A stretch of 64,000 nucleotides of DNA from Motiliproteus sp. SC1-56 (GTDB lineage Bacteria; Pseudomonadota; Gammaproteobacteria; Pseudomonadales; Balneatricaceae): assembly GCF_017309075.1 (NCBI RefSeq), contig NZ_JAEMGS010000004.1, positions 62,001 to 126,000 of the forward strand. The letters run 5' to 3'. How positions within the stretch are numbered: the stretch's first letter is position 1; each line of letters begins with the position of its first letter. Positions 54,087 through 62,406 of this stretch are shown piece after piece. The position numbers were made by a program, and so were the translations under genes. The notes under the pieces are model-generated. The model saw only the letters and a list, made by a program, of their open reading frames with translations, was not told where the DNA came from and did not search any database.

Positions 54087-55015
54087 TAGCGCATTAGAAG
54101 TCTAGGCGTATCGCCATGACTGCCTTTTAATTGATGAGATGCGAATCGTAGCTTTGACCAATGCTTGGGGTATTCATCTCGGATATGCCGTAAAAATGAT
54201 GCAATGTTTGAAAACTTGGTAGATCTGTTTAACAGCTCCGGATTCGTTTCGTGAATCATTTTCAAAATATTTCCGCGTGAAAAATTAACGACCCTTTTTT
54301 GGTCATCAAGGAATGTGAAGCTAGGTGAACCAGACAAACTTATAGCACTTTTTGCGCAGTTTACCCTGAATGAGGGTTGTGCATGCTCATCGGTCCAAGT
54401 CCAATTAACAACACCTTCCGATGAAAGTTGTCTCTCAATTAGGCTTGCATTGGCAGGGTCTCTGGCATACTGCTGCAAGTCAGTCAATAGCAGATCCAGC
54501 GTCAACAGCGTTTCACCAGCCTTAGTTTTTGCTAGAGCAGGGCTCACTTCTATGAACCAGACAGAACGCGGAGAAACCCGATTTTTATAAAGAAGTTTAA
54601 TGTCTTTAGTTGTTGGTTTTCCAAGTAGGTTAATGTTGCGAAACACTTGTTCACTTTCACTAGCGACCAGGTCAATAGCCCCCTTTATCAACCATGTATC
54701 CGCTGTGTAGCTTCCACTGCATTTTTCACCGAAGAAAAACCCTCTTTTTCCAAAAACTATTTGGATCGTGCTTGAATTTTTACCAGGCAAAAGGTTAGCC
54801 GACTCGATTTTACACCTATCACTACCAGTACTATCGCAAGATGCAATGCTTCGTAAAATTACTCCGCCTCCTGCGGTACTAATACTCCCCTCAATGACTT
54901 CAGTTGGCGCATACGCTGGTCCTGAATCGAATGCAACACCTTTTAGCCCTGCTGATGCAGAAACTGAAAGCAATATTACGACAAAGACAGAACAGAGTCG
55001 AATTTGGAATTTCAT
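54086..55015 (-). CDS. Secreted hypothetical protein
   Basis: A 309-residue protein with a signal peptide (MKFQIRLCSVFVVILLSVSA, cut after ASA near residue 22). The mature part is mainly beta with four cysteines (ASCDSTGSDRCK; EKCSG; NCAKSA) that could pair in the periplasm; the C-terminal 60 residues are basic and helical. No family is recognised. It is encoded between the AbiGi-like gene and a small membrane protein, all on the same strand and AT-rich. Confidence 0.6.
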   Translation of the reverse strand: MKFQIRLCSVFVVILLSVSASAGLKGVAFDSGPAYAPTEVIEGSISTAGGGVILRSIASCDSTGSDRCKIESANLLPGKNSSTIQIVFGKRGFFFGEKCSGSYTADTWLIKGAIDLVASESEQVFRNINLLGKPTTKDIKLLYKNRVSPRSVWFIEVSPALAKTKAGETLLTLDLLLTDLQQYARDPANASLIERQLSSEGVVNWTWTDEHAQPSFRVNCAKSAISLSGSPSFTFLDDQKRVVNFSRGNILKMIHETNPELLNRSTKFSNIASFLRHIRDEYPKHWSKLRFASHQLKGSHGDTPRLLMR

Positions 55016-55037
55016 ATCATTCCCCTTTTCCAGTAAT

Positions 55038-55637
55038 TCAGCTGCTGTCTATTCCTAATTCCGTTATCAGCCGTGCTGATGTATCAGCATATAGTTCATT
55101 AAATTCATCTCTTCGTAATCTCTGAGTATTTGAGACAAACATCTCATCCCAACTAGGTTTCCAGTTATCTCCCCAAGCTTTCTTATACATGCTGACATTA
55201 GCCCGTGATGCGGCAGCTAATCCTGCACCCCTATTAGTAACAAAACATGCATTAATTAGTCGAGCATATGATTCTCTAAACTGTTCAGACCACAAAAATT
55301 TGTAAATATAAAAGTTGCGATCCAAGTTGCGCTTGAGATCAAGTAAGACTGGTGGTTCCATAGACCCCCAGTTGCCAATGTAATTAAATGCACAGTAGAG
55401 ATTGTTTAAATCTTTTGCCATCTCTTCAAAAACACGAAGTCTCCATTCTACTTGAATACGAGTTCGCCATTCGTTGTTCTCACGTCGTTGCAACTCTGAC
55501 TTTATAGCAAACCCAATAATTGCGAGTACAGCAGGAACTGCGGCTTGAACCACAAGTTTTGCTACATCTAGGCTAGTCCAATCTGACACAAAACCCCTCT
55601 TTGCATGACTTTCCAGCTTGTTGATTTGATTCGCCAT
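55038..55637 (-). CDS. Hypothetical protein with one membrane helix
   Basis: A 199-residue protein with one hydrophobic helix near residues 26-45 (LVVQAAVPAVLAIIGFAIKS) and a long charged helical domain after it (ELQRRENNEWRTRIQVEWRL). That architecture, a short anchor followed by a cytoplasmic helical domain, occurs in several phage-defence effectors, but no family is recognised. It is first of three co-directional AT-rich genes, 22 bases before the secreted-protein gene. Confidence 0.55.
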   Translation of the reverse strand: MANQINKLESHAKRGFVSDWTSLDVAKLVVQAAVPAVLAIIGFAIKSELQRRENNEWRTRIQVEWRLRVFEEMAKDLNNLYCAFNYIGNWGSMEPPVLLDLKRNLDRNFYIYKFLWSEQFRESYARLINACFVTNRGAGLAAASRANVSMYKKAWGDNWKPSWDEMFVSNTQRLRRDEFNELYADTSARLITELGIDSS

Positions 55638-55760
55638 TTTTTCCCTCTAACCCAAAGGAGTGGGAAAAAGATGCCAAAGTCTCAATTAACGGGAAGCTGG
55701 GAGGAAAAATAGTGTGGCCATCAACACAACGTGCGATCGACGACCGTTTTGCCCGAAAGC

Positions 55761-55778
55761 GCCCCGCCTTGGCGGGGC
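55761..55778 (-). terminator. Hairpin after the thrombospondin-repeat gene
   Basis: GCCCCGCC, loop TT, GGCGGGGC, 15 bases beyond the minus-strand stop. On the minus strand GCTTTC follows; the T-run is short. Confidence 0.6.
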
Positions 55779-55792
55779 GGCAATCGATATGA

Positions 55793-57058
55793 CTACCTTC
55801 GTTTCGCTGCTTCCTTAATAAACAACGACTTCTCTGTTTCGTTTATCAGCCCAAGTGCCACGGATTCATTCGCTGCGTGGGCAACGCAGTTCACGTATTT
55901 GCCGTGCTGAACAAAATTGCTTATGTCACATGCTCTGGCGATTCTTTGCGCTCCTGTGCAGCCATCTAAGTCAACAGGCAACGAAGGTGGCGACAGCGGG
56001 CACAGATCAACTTGGTCATCAACTCCATCGCCGTCACTATCGCCATCGCAAGCATCGCCGATGCCGTCGAGGTCAGCGTCAGATTGAGCCGGATTGGGGT
56101 CTTGCGGGCAGTTATCCTGCGTATCCTCAACGCCATCGCCGTCATCATCGACATCGCAAGAATCACCGGCGCCATCGCCATCAATATCGATCTGGTCCGG
56201 GTTCGCAACCAACGGACAGTTGTCCGTTACATCGGGCACCCCATCAGAATCCTGATCGATTGCGCCACAACTCAAGTCATAATCCACTCCAGACAGCGTC
56301 AAGGATGTGGGACTGACGGCACAGGGCTCGGACACAGTAAAAATACCCAGACCGGCTGCTACATCTCGGAGGACATAAGTAAGTTCTGGAACAAGAGTGA
56401 CCGTCGCATCCCCAAAGCGATGCTCCGTTACTTGCAAAATGTACCAAGCCTGAGAGATCGAGTTCCTATCAATCACAGAGACATCGGTGTTGGCGAAAGA
56501 AAGCGCTCCCGCGGCCCCAGATGCTGCGGTGCTATCAAACACATTCACCGTTCCATCGCCGAGCAGCGTGATCAGGAAGGCGCTTGACTGCAAACCGACT
56601 GCAACTCGGTATGCATTGCCAATAGAGCCGTTAAAGTTCAGGTGATTACTAGGAACTAAGTTAACCGTCTGCAGGCCAGTTACGGATTCGGTCACACGGC
56701 CGATCTCCCACAGGCCTGCATATTGGCCCGGATCGATCACAACCGGCAGTGTGAGTATGCTTAGAACGCCGCTCCCTCCGATCGCGGAGACGCCATCAAA
56801 ATCAGGGGGTAGCGTTATCATTCCAGCTTCATCCACGGAGAATATCACCAACCCCGTCGTCCCTGGCCGGAATCGGTGTACTCCTGGGTCAAGATCAACC
56901 ACAGCTGTTCCGCTTCGGAATTGACCGTCAATGTCCATATCCCAAAGACCGGTGTAGTTTCCGGTATCAATCGTTACTGCAACGGCATATACGTTGGCTG
57001 AGCCGAATAGACTGAGCATTACGGTCAAAATGACCGCGTAGATGTTTGTTCTTTTCAT
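55793..57058 (-). CDS. Secreted protein with thrombospondin type 3 repeats
   Basis: A 421-residue exported protein: signal peptide about 1-25, then a beta-rich domain with two similar halves (TIDTGNYTGLWDMDIDGQ and VIDPGQYAGLWEIGRV). Residues about 265-355 hold calcium-binding type 3 repeats such as DQDSDGVPDVTDNCP, DDDGDGVEDTQDNCPQDPNP and DSDGDGVDDQVDLCPL, with Asp ladders and paired Cys. The end carries ACDISNFVQHGKYVNCVAHA, seen at the C-terminus of some secreted marine-bacterial proteins. It probably acts at the cell surface in calcium. Divergent from the LuxR gene, 402 bases away. Confidence 0.85.
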   Translation of the reverse strand: MKRTNIYAVILTVMLSLFGSANVYAVAVTIDTGNYTGLWDMDIDGQFRSGTAVVDLDPGVHRFRPGTTGLVIFSVDEAGMITLPPDFDGVSAIGGSGVLSILTLPVVIDPGQYAGLWEIGRVTESVTGLQTVNLVPSNHLNFNGSIGNAYRVAVGLQSSAFLITLLGDGTVNVFDSTAASGAAGALSFANTDVSVIDRNSISQAWYILQVTEHRFGDATVTLVPELTYVLRDVAAGLGIFTVSEPCAVSPTSLTLSGVDYDLSCGAIDQDSDGVPDVTDNCPLVANPDQIDIDGDGAGDSCDVDDDGDGVEDTQDNCPQDPNPAQSDADLDGIGDACDGDSDGDGVDDQVDLCPLSPPSLPVDLDGCTGAQRIARACDISNFVQHGKYVNCVAHAANESVALGLINETEKSLFIKEAAKRR

Positions 57059-57460
57059 TGCGGCCTCCTCGCTGGGAAAATCAGCCTTTTGCCCGTTGGC
57101 ACTGACACCACGCTACGGACCGGGGTCAGTGGCCACTGGGCCTCCCCCCCTTCCAATCGATATGGCTGATCTCGACTGCAAAAAACACTCCACGCTTGCA
57201 CCAACACAAAAACAACACGCTAGATGAGATTTGCGCCGGCCCAGTAAAAGGTTCCGTCTACCCCATCTGGGGTAGGCGGCCCGCGCAACAAAACGACAAC
57301 CATCTAATCTGGAAATGATTTTCAAAGAAATCCGAGAAAACGCTCTTTCCGCCGGCCGATGAACGCCGCGCGGAAGTGATAAATTTTTCGACTACCCTAG
57401 TTGAATAGCCCTTCGCATATAGTGGATAAAGTCATTTGTTGAAACCCGAGGAGGCATGAG
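57059..57460. other. 402-base divergent intergenic region between the thrombospondin-repeat gene and the LuxR gene
   Basis: No gene is supported. A 7-base-pair-arm palindrome CTACCCC-ATCT-GGGGTAG (57258-57275) is listed separately. The region also holds a good GAGGAGG ribosome site for the LuxR gene at 57448-57454. Confidence 0.5.
57258..57275. promoter_or_regulatory. 18-base palindrome CTACCCCATCTGGGGTAG
   Basis: Perfect 7-base arms around ATCT, about 185 bases before the LuxR-family start and in the promoter region shared with the thrombospondin-repeat gene. The CT...AG ends and length are like lux-box-type dyads, so the neighbouring LuxR protein is a candidate ligand. A terminator is less likely, as no T-run follows. 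Confidence 0.5.
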
Positions 57461-58600
57461 GTGGACGATCTAACCGCGGTACTTGCCACGGTGGAAGCGA
57501 TCTACTCCGCACCAGGAAGCGCCGACAACTGGCCGCAAGCGGTCGAGTCCATCACCAAGGTATCCGGCGGCTCAGCGGGAGCCTACTTTGTATTGAGCGG
57601 GGAAGATCAGAGCACCGAGGTGGCGGCTGATTACGGTTATGACGCGGAGGATAGGGTGCTTTACCAAAGCCCTTACGGGGTAGAAAACGACATCCGTTAT
57701 CAGTACATGCACAACCTGATACCGGGACAGGTCTTTCGCGATTTAGAGTTCGTGACCGACGCCCAAGCCTATCACGACAGCAAGTGGATTCAGTTTCAGC
57801 GCGAAAAGCACGGCGTTTTCTGGTGCCTCTGCGCCCGCGTGAGCCCGCACAATCTTTGGAAAGACTTCATCGCCATCAACCGGCTTGAGGCATGGGGGCA
57901 GCACACCGATCAGGAAAAAATCCATCTGCAATTGTTGCTGCCCCACCTTTCGCGGGCGGTCGAGCTGCACCGCACCGTCAGTCGACTGGAGTCGCGTTAC
58001 GGCGCCGTGCTAGCGGTACTCGACAAACTGCTCGTGGGCTTGGTGATTTTTGACCAAGCCGGCCGGGTGATTGTATCCAACACCACCGCGCAGGCCGAGG
58101 CCGACACGACCGGCGCCTACCGCTTCACTGCGACGGGCCAACTCCAGCTGCGTCACTCACCGCTGCAGCATCGCTTCGAACAACTCCTAGCCGAAACATT
58201 GAAAACCAGTAAGCAGGAGGGGCGCAGTGAAGGGGGGCTGCTGCCGTTACCCTGCCCCAATAAAAGCGGCACGCTGTTATTCGAACTGATGCCCGTGCGC
58301 GATGATGGCTTCAGCGACTCCGACAATATCAGGGGCGCTGCCCTGTTCGTGATCAACCCGGACCGTAGTGAAGTGGCTGACCTGCTCGGGCTTAGCAAAA
58401 TTTTCGAGCTAACCGAAGCGGAAACTGATATCGCTCGCAGCCTGGTGGAGGGGCTGGCATTGAATGAGATCGCCGAGGTCCGGCATTCGTCGGTTAGCAC
58501 CGTCAGGACTCAACTCAAGTCAGTGTTTGCAAAGACCGGGACGCGGTCTCAGGCAGGGTTGGTCAGGCTGGCGTTGAAGGCCAATCCTCCTGTCGCGTGA
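57461..58600 (+). CDS. LuxR family transcriptional regulator
   Basis: A 379-residue regulator. The C-terminus (about 312-375) is a LuxR-type helix-turn-helix: FELTEAETDIARSLVEGLAL, then VSTVRTQLKSVFAKTGTRSQ. The N-terminal 180 residues and a PAS-like middle (LDKLLVGLVIFDQAGRVIVS) form the sensor; the autoinducer-binding Trp/Tyr/Asp set of true LuxR is not seen, so it is not a classical quorum sensor. GTG at 57461 is preceded by GAGGAGG. Divergent from the thrombospondin-repeat gene, with a palindrome between them, so it may control that gene. Confidence 0.85.
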   Translation: MDDLTAVLATVEAIYSAPGSADNWPQAVESITKVSGGSAGAYFVLSGEDQSTEVAADYGYDAEDRVLYQSPYGVENDIRYQYMHNLIPGQVFRDLEFVTDAQAYHDSKWIQFQREKHGVFWCLCARVSPHNLWKDFIAINRLEAWGQHTDQEKIHLQLLLPHLSRAVELHRTVSRLESRYGAVLAVLDKLLVGLVIFDQAGRVIVSNTTAQAEADTTGAYRFTATGQLQLRHSPLQHRFEQLLAETLKTSKQEGRSEGGLLPLPCPNKSGTLLFELMPVRDDGFSDSDNIRGAALFVINPDRSEVADLLGLSKIFELTEAETDIARSLVEGLALNEIAEVRHSSVSTVRTQLKSVFAKTGTRSQAGLVRLALKANPPVA

Positions 58601-58865
58601 AGCAGATTGGGATGCCTCCCGGTTAGCTCCAGCAATCCACTCGGCCTGTTCCAATGCCCGCCAAGGGGTTAAAACCGGCGGTGTCTAAGCTTTGTCTAGA
58701 AAAGCATCAAAGCCGTTCAAATCGCGGTGCCGCGATGCAGATCTTCAAGGAACTTGAGGACCGTCCTGATCGCCACAAGCTCCTCTTTGTACTGTCCGAT
58801 AACGGAGAACGAGCACAACTATTCGCGAGTTGGGTTGTCGTTTTCAAGCGTGCCAACGAGGGTGG

Positions 58866-59246
58866 TCAGAAGGCGCCGTAGTGTTGACTTTCGTTGTATT
58901 CCATCAAGCAGTCTAAGCACCACTTGGTCAGCCCGTCTGCGTTTTTTTCAGAGACGCCGAAGTCATGCTTAAACATCGTGCGGTGGCAGTTGCGGCAGGT
59001 CTTTCTCTGAATGACCGGGGGCGGGCCCAGATAGGGATCATCCATAGCTTCAAGTTGCTCCTTGATCAGGGCGACGAGCTTCTCCTTGTGCGTCTCTTTG
59101 AGATAGCGAGCGCCCTTCTGGGTACTTTCCCAATGCTTATGAGGTTGCTCGACGACCTCCACAAGGCTTAACCGTTTCAGGGCGGTGTAAATGCGGGCCT
59201 TGGTTTCTCCAAGCCCATCAGCCAAATTCTGAACAAACTGCTCCAT
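58866..59246 (-). CDS. Winged-helix protein with a C-terminal zinc-binding CxxC pair
   Basis: A 126-residue protein. Residues 1-60 look like a winged helix (LGETKARIYTALKRLSLVEV, then HKHWESTQKGARYL, the wing pattern of phage antirepressor C-termini). Residues 80-115 hold CRNCHRTMF and CLDCLMEYN, a CxxC...CxxC zinc site. ATG at 59246 follows AGGAG. It is 33 bases downstream of the coiled-coil gene on the same strand and is most likely co-transcribed with it. No family is recognised. Confidence 0.6.
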   Translation of the reverse strand: MEQFVQNLADGLGETKARIYTALKRLSLVEVVEQPHKHWESTQKGARYLKETHKEKLVALIKEQLEAMDDPYLGPPPVIQRKTCRNCHRTMFKHDFGVSEKNADGLTKWCLDCLMEYNESQHYGAF

Positions 59247-59279
59247 GATCAACTCCTGGGTCAGGTGGATGAATGCCGC

Positions 59280-60542
59280 TCAGCGTGAATTGGCGTAGAT
59301 TTCGCTCGGGCTTCTCAGGTCTGACAAAAATAGACTCTGCTCTTTGTCCCCGGTCTTAAAGCGCACTAACGCGACCTTGTCGTTGGATTGCTCTGGAATA
59401 CCCCAGTAAATACGCAGGCGATTACTACTGCCGGTGCTGATGTGCTTGGTGACCTCCCACCAGTGGTTATTGCCCTTAACACGCGACGAGAATTTCTCTC
59501 CCCGCTCGAGCATTTTTAGGGTGCCCATCAGGGATCGATAATTGGTAACGTTGCTCGCGATTTCGTCGAACGACTGATCATCAAAAACGATTCGGGGGAA
59601 TACATGGGGTAGCAGACTATGTAGCAGTTGCTGTTTGGCCTTGGATGCCTTTTCCGACGGCTTCTTTATGCTTTGGTGATAACTGAGTTCATCCTTTAAC
59701 CCGTCGATGGTTTCGTGCGCGTGTTCGAGTTGTTTTCTTAACTCGCCGTTCTCTTCATCGAGCTTCTTCAGATCGGCATCAAACGCTTGGATGTACTCAT
59801 CGACAGCTTCTTTTTGAGCGTTCCGAATGGGTGTGGTGTCGAGCTTTGCTGCGGTAAGTTGTCGTGAGAGTTTATCAACGCGGTGTTGTGCTTCGTTGAG
59901 CCTTAGGCTGGTTTCTGAATATTCCTTTTCGAGAGCGCCCAGCTCGTCAGTTTTTGTCGCGTAAACTCGAAGATGTAGGTCCAGCTGTTCGGATAAAGAG
60001 CGGTTTTCGTTCAGCAGAAAATTAATTAGTACCTGTTCACTATCGATGGAATCGCAGGGGGACTGCCGATGATCATAGTTGCCACCGTCCTCTCTTATTA
60101 CGTTTCTAGACTCCTCCGTTACTAGTTCGAGAACTCTATTTTCGACGTCTTTGTCGTTAGGGGAGTTGCACAGGCGAACAAACCAGTCGTATTGATAGCC
60201 GTCATCGGCAGGTCTGAAGCTTTCGGCTGCTCGTATAAAGTCGATACCGCTATTACGAAGAACTTGCTTTGCTTTCTGGAAGGCTTCTTCTGGGCCATCA
60301 AAAACAAAGTATATTCCGTAAGGGTTCTTCTCGATGCTCCATGCTTTGATGAAACATAGATCAGGCTTATAAAGCAGCCGCCAGCGGTAATGCTCGTCTT
60401 GCACATAGAGCGACTCTCTATGGGCATGAAGATGGCGACTAACCGCTCTTCTGTCTGCACCAATGCTTGCTGCAACTTCCCTCGCAAGCTGGTCGGGATA
60501 GGCTTGCAGGTGTTCTTGTACGGCGGCCTTAATAGAACTCAT
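59280..60542 (-). CDS. Winged-helix, coiled-coil protein with a RelE/ParE-like C-terminal region
   Basis: A 420-residue protein. The N-terminus is a winged helix (YPDQLAREVAASIGADRRAV, then SRHLHAHRESLY). The middle (about 170-290) is a long coiled coil. The C-terminal 95 residues (LMGTLKMLERGEKFSSRVKG, then WWEVTKHISTGSSNRLRIYW and a GDKEQS segment) resemble the strand order of RelE/ParE-type toxin folds; that is a weak resemblance by eye. No known system matches the whole. First gene of a two-gene unit with the zinc winged-helix gene, inside a defence-rich island. Confidence 0.6.
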   Translation of the reverse strand: MSSIKAAVQEHLQAYPDQLAREVAASIGADRRAVSRHLHAHRESLYVQDEHYRWRLLYKPDLCFIKAWSIEKNPYGIYFVFDGPEEAFQKAKQVLRNSGIDFIRAAESFRPADDGYQYDWFVRLCNSPNDKDVENRVLELVTEESRNVIREDGGNYDHRQSPCDSIDSEQVLINFLLNENRSLSEQLDLHLRVYATKTDELGALEKEYSETSLRLNEAQHRVDKLSRQLTAAKLDTTPIRNAQKEAVDEYIQAFDADLKKLDEENGELRKQLEHAHETIDGLKDELSYHQSIKKPSEKASKAKQQLLHSLLPHVFPRIVFDDQSFDEIASNVTNYRSLMGTLKMLERGEKFSSRVKGNNHWWEVTKHISTGSSNRLRIYWGIPEQSNDKVALVRFKTGDKEQSLFLSDLRSPSEIYANSR

Positions 60543-60659
60543 CTCTGCGTCTCCGTTTCCCTACTTTGGACGAAAGCATGTCTCTGCTGAGCTCGCGCAT
60601 ATTTGAGCCAAGCAGAAACATATCAATAAAAATCAACAATATGAATACGCGGCCCATCA

Positions 60660-60823
60660 GTGAACAGCTTGGAGACACTTATTAACCAGCCGCTTCTAAC
60701 CACCAAAGAAGCTGCCCGTTACCTCGGACGGGCAAGGCATTTCTTGAACGAGATCGTTGGGCTGGGGCGCGCATTCCATTTATCCGAGTAGGTTTCTATA
60801 AGTGGTGCGAGCATGATCCCTGA
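60660..60823 (+). pseudogene. Excisionase-like helix-turn-helix gene, frameshifted
   Basis: GTG at 60660 opens NSLETLINQPLLTTKEAARY and LGRARHFLNEIVGLG, the start of an AlpA/excisionase-type winged helix. Near 60765 the frame goes off and stops at TAG 60789-60791; the neighbouring frame gives ARIPFIRVGFYKWCEHDP up to TGA 60821-60823, matching the second half of the same domain (IPFIRVG). One small insertion or deletion explains the break. Confidence 0.7.
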
Positions 60824-61082
60824 CCCAAGGGGGCTGCTGGTACCTGAAGAAACCGAAGGTGATCTACGGGGAGTGAGCGGGGATGGTTCTATCACGCCGC
60901 CCCCGGCAGTGATGTTGGCCAGACCGGCAAGTCGCCGAAAAGCTACGTTGTTGACGAAGTCTGCGTGCGCGAGGAGGGATAGCGAATGTATTACGACGTC
61001 CCGGACGGCAAGCTAATTAGTCGGTCCTGAAAAATCCCGCTTTTTACTTTCAAGCCTGAGCGGGAATTCACGGCTTTTCAGC

Positions 61083-61230
61083 TCATTGCCAGAGGTTTTC
61101 TATCTGTTGCCAAAATGCGGCCCAAAAAACCGGTCTCGCAGCCAGCCAACGCAGCGGTCTTGTCAGATTTTGACCGGCGACGCATAGCAGCACATTGAGC
61201 GCCTCGCCCAATATCCCCTTCAGATAACAG
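61083..61230 (-). pseudogene. IS5-type transposase, C-terminal stump
   Basis: The minus strand encodes YLKGILGEALNVLLCVAGQN, then LTRPLRWLAARP and a short tail to TGA at 61083-61085. YLKGxxGEAxNVLLxxAGxN is the C-terminal signature of IS5-family transposases (just after the DDE glutamate region). The catalytic part, the start and clear terminal inverted repeats are not visible, so the element is a remnant. It sits just before the WYL-cas3 locus. Confidence 0.7.
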
Positions 61231-61433
61231 CAAGGGGTCGCAGGCGGGCAGGGATTCATCTCATGCAGTAATGCTTAATAAACCTGTACTGTCTGCCGAT
61301 ATGCGGGTAGCTAACAGCGCTATCATCTGTTAAAACAGAGGCTTAGCATTAGGAAGTAAGTCTGGATTTGGCTCTCACATCACCGGCATAGGCTCATTGA
61401 GTTGCAAAGGGGACTTTGGGCTTAAGGATAAGC

Positions 61434-62276
61434 ATGGCAAGGCTGAGTACTAATGATAAGTATTGGCTGATCGAGTTGATCCTTTATTGGGAAGGCCGCT
61501 TATCGACGACACATCTGACCGAGTTCTTCGGAATCAGCCGACAGCAAGCCAGTAAGGATATCAATCGCTATAAGAGGGAACATCCGGGCTGTTTTGTTTA
61601 TCAGCCCAGAATCAAACGCTATGTACCCACTGATGGCTTCTGCCCGCGTTACCTGCGTGGCGATGTCAGTGAGTATCTGGACTGGATGGCAGGCCGGCAA
61701 TCGATAACAGTACCGCGCCACCCCTCCTTCAGCCTGCCGCATGCCGCGGTGACTCATCCTCCCCGCGCCGTATCACCGGTGCTGATGCGCCCGTTGGTTC
61801 AGGCGCTACGCGAGCGCCGCCGTATCGACGTGGACTATGTGTCGCTCAGCAATCCCAGTCGCGACGGCCGCGTCATTGTCCCGCACACCTTCGTTAAATC
61901 CGGCCTGCGTTGGCATCTACGCGCGTTCTGCGAGAAAAGCGGGGACTACCGAGATTTTGTACTCAGTCGCTTTCGGGGAGAGCCGGAAGTGCTCGATCAA
62001 TCCAGTCGCTCCGCGAGTGGTGACCTGGCCTGGAACACCCAGGTAGAAGTGGCTCTTAGACCCGATCCCCGATTGTCGGCGGCCAAGCAAGAGGCGCTGA
62101 GCCACGATTACGGCATGAGTGGAGGAGAGCTCCGACTGTCAACTCGGGCGGCACTAGTGCAGTACCTGCTGATTGAACTGCAGGTCAACGTAAAAATGCT
62201 CGATGGCTGCCCAGAAGCGCAGCAACTGGTTCTCATCAATCAAGACGAGCTCAAACCGTGGCTGTTCAACGGTTGA
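61434..62276 (+). CDS. WYL domain transcriptional regulator next to cas3
   Basis: A 280-residue protein. Residues 1-60 are a winged helix (EGRLSTTHLTEFFGISRQQA, then SKDINRYKREHPG). The WYL domain is at about 120-190, with ERRRIDVDYVSLSNPSRDGR and SGLRWHLRAFCEKSGDYRDF; WHL takes the WYL position. The rest is a WCX-like tail. WYL regulators often control CRISPR-Cas and other defence loci by sensing ligands such as cyclic nucleotides or nucleic-acid ends. ATG at 61434 has AAGGA five bases upstream. It probably governs the cas genes that begin 130 bases downstream. Confidence 0.88.
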   Translation: MARLSTNDKYWLIELILYWEGRLSTTHLTEFFGISRQQASKDINRYKREHPGCFVYQPRIKRYVPTDGFCPRYLRGDVSEYLDWMAGRQSITVPRHPSFSLPHAAVTHPPRAVSPVLMRPLVQALRERRRIDVDYVSLSNPSRDGRVIVPHTFVKSGLRWHLRAFCEKSGDYRDFVLSRFRGEPEVLDQSSRSASGDLAWNTQVEVALRPDPRLSAAKQEALSHDYGMSGGELRLSTRAALVQYLLIELQVNVKMLDGCPEAQQLVLINQDELKPWLFNG

Positions 62277-62406
62277 CCCGATGATATCAGCGACCTGTCA
62301 ACTGGCTTTACCTGTGCATTTTTCCAGGATTGGTCGGGGATGACGATTCGTAGATAGTCGCGACATACCGCTATGAAACAGGGCCGGCGGCCCTTGGGGA
62401 CTAAAG

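Noticed and set aside
58654-58881. 75-codon plus-strand frame after the LuxR gene
   Set aside because: No ribosome site, no family, and it overlaps the end of the zinc winged-helix gene. A minus-strand reading of the same bases is broken by stops. Not supported as a gene.
60543-61433. CRISPR array upstream of the WYL-cas3 genes
   Set aside because: No regularly spaced direct repeats of 25-37 bases are present in this stretch. Any array would lie outside the window.
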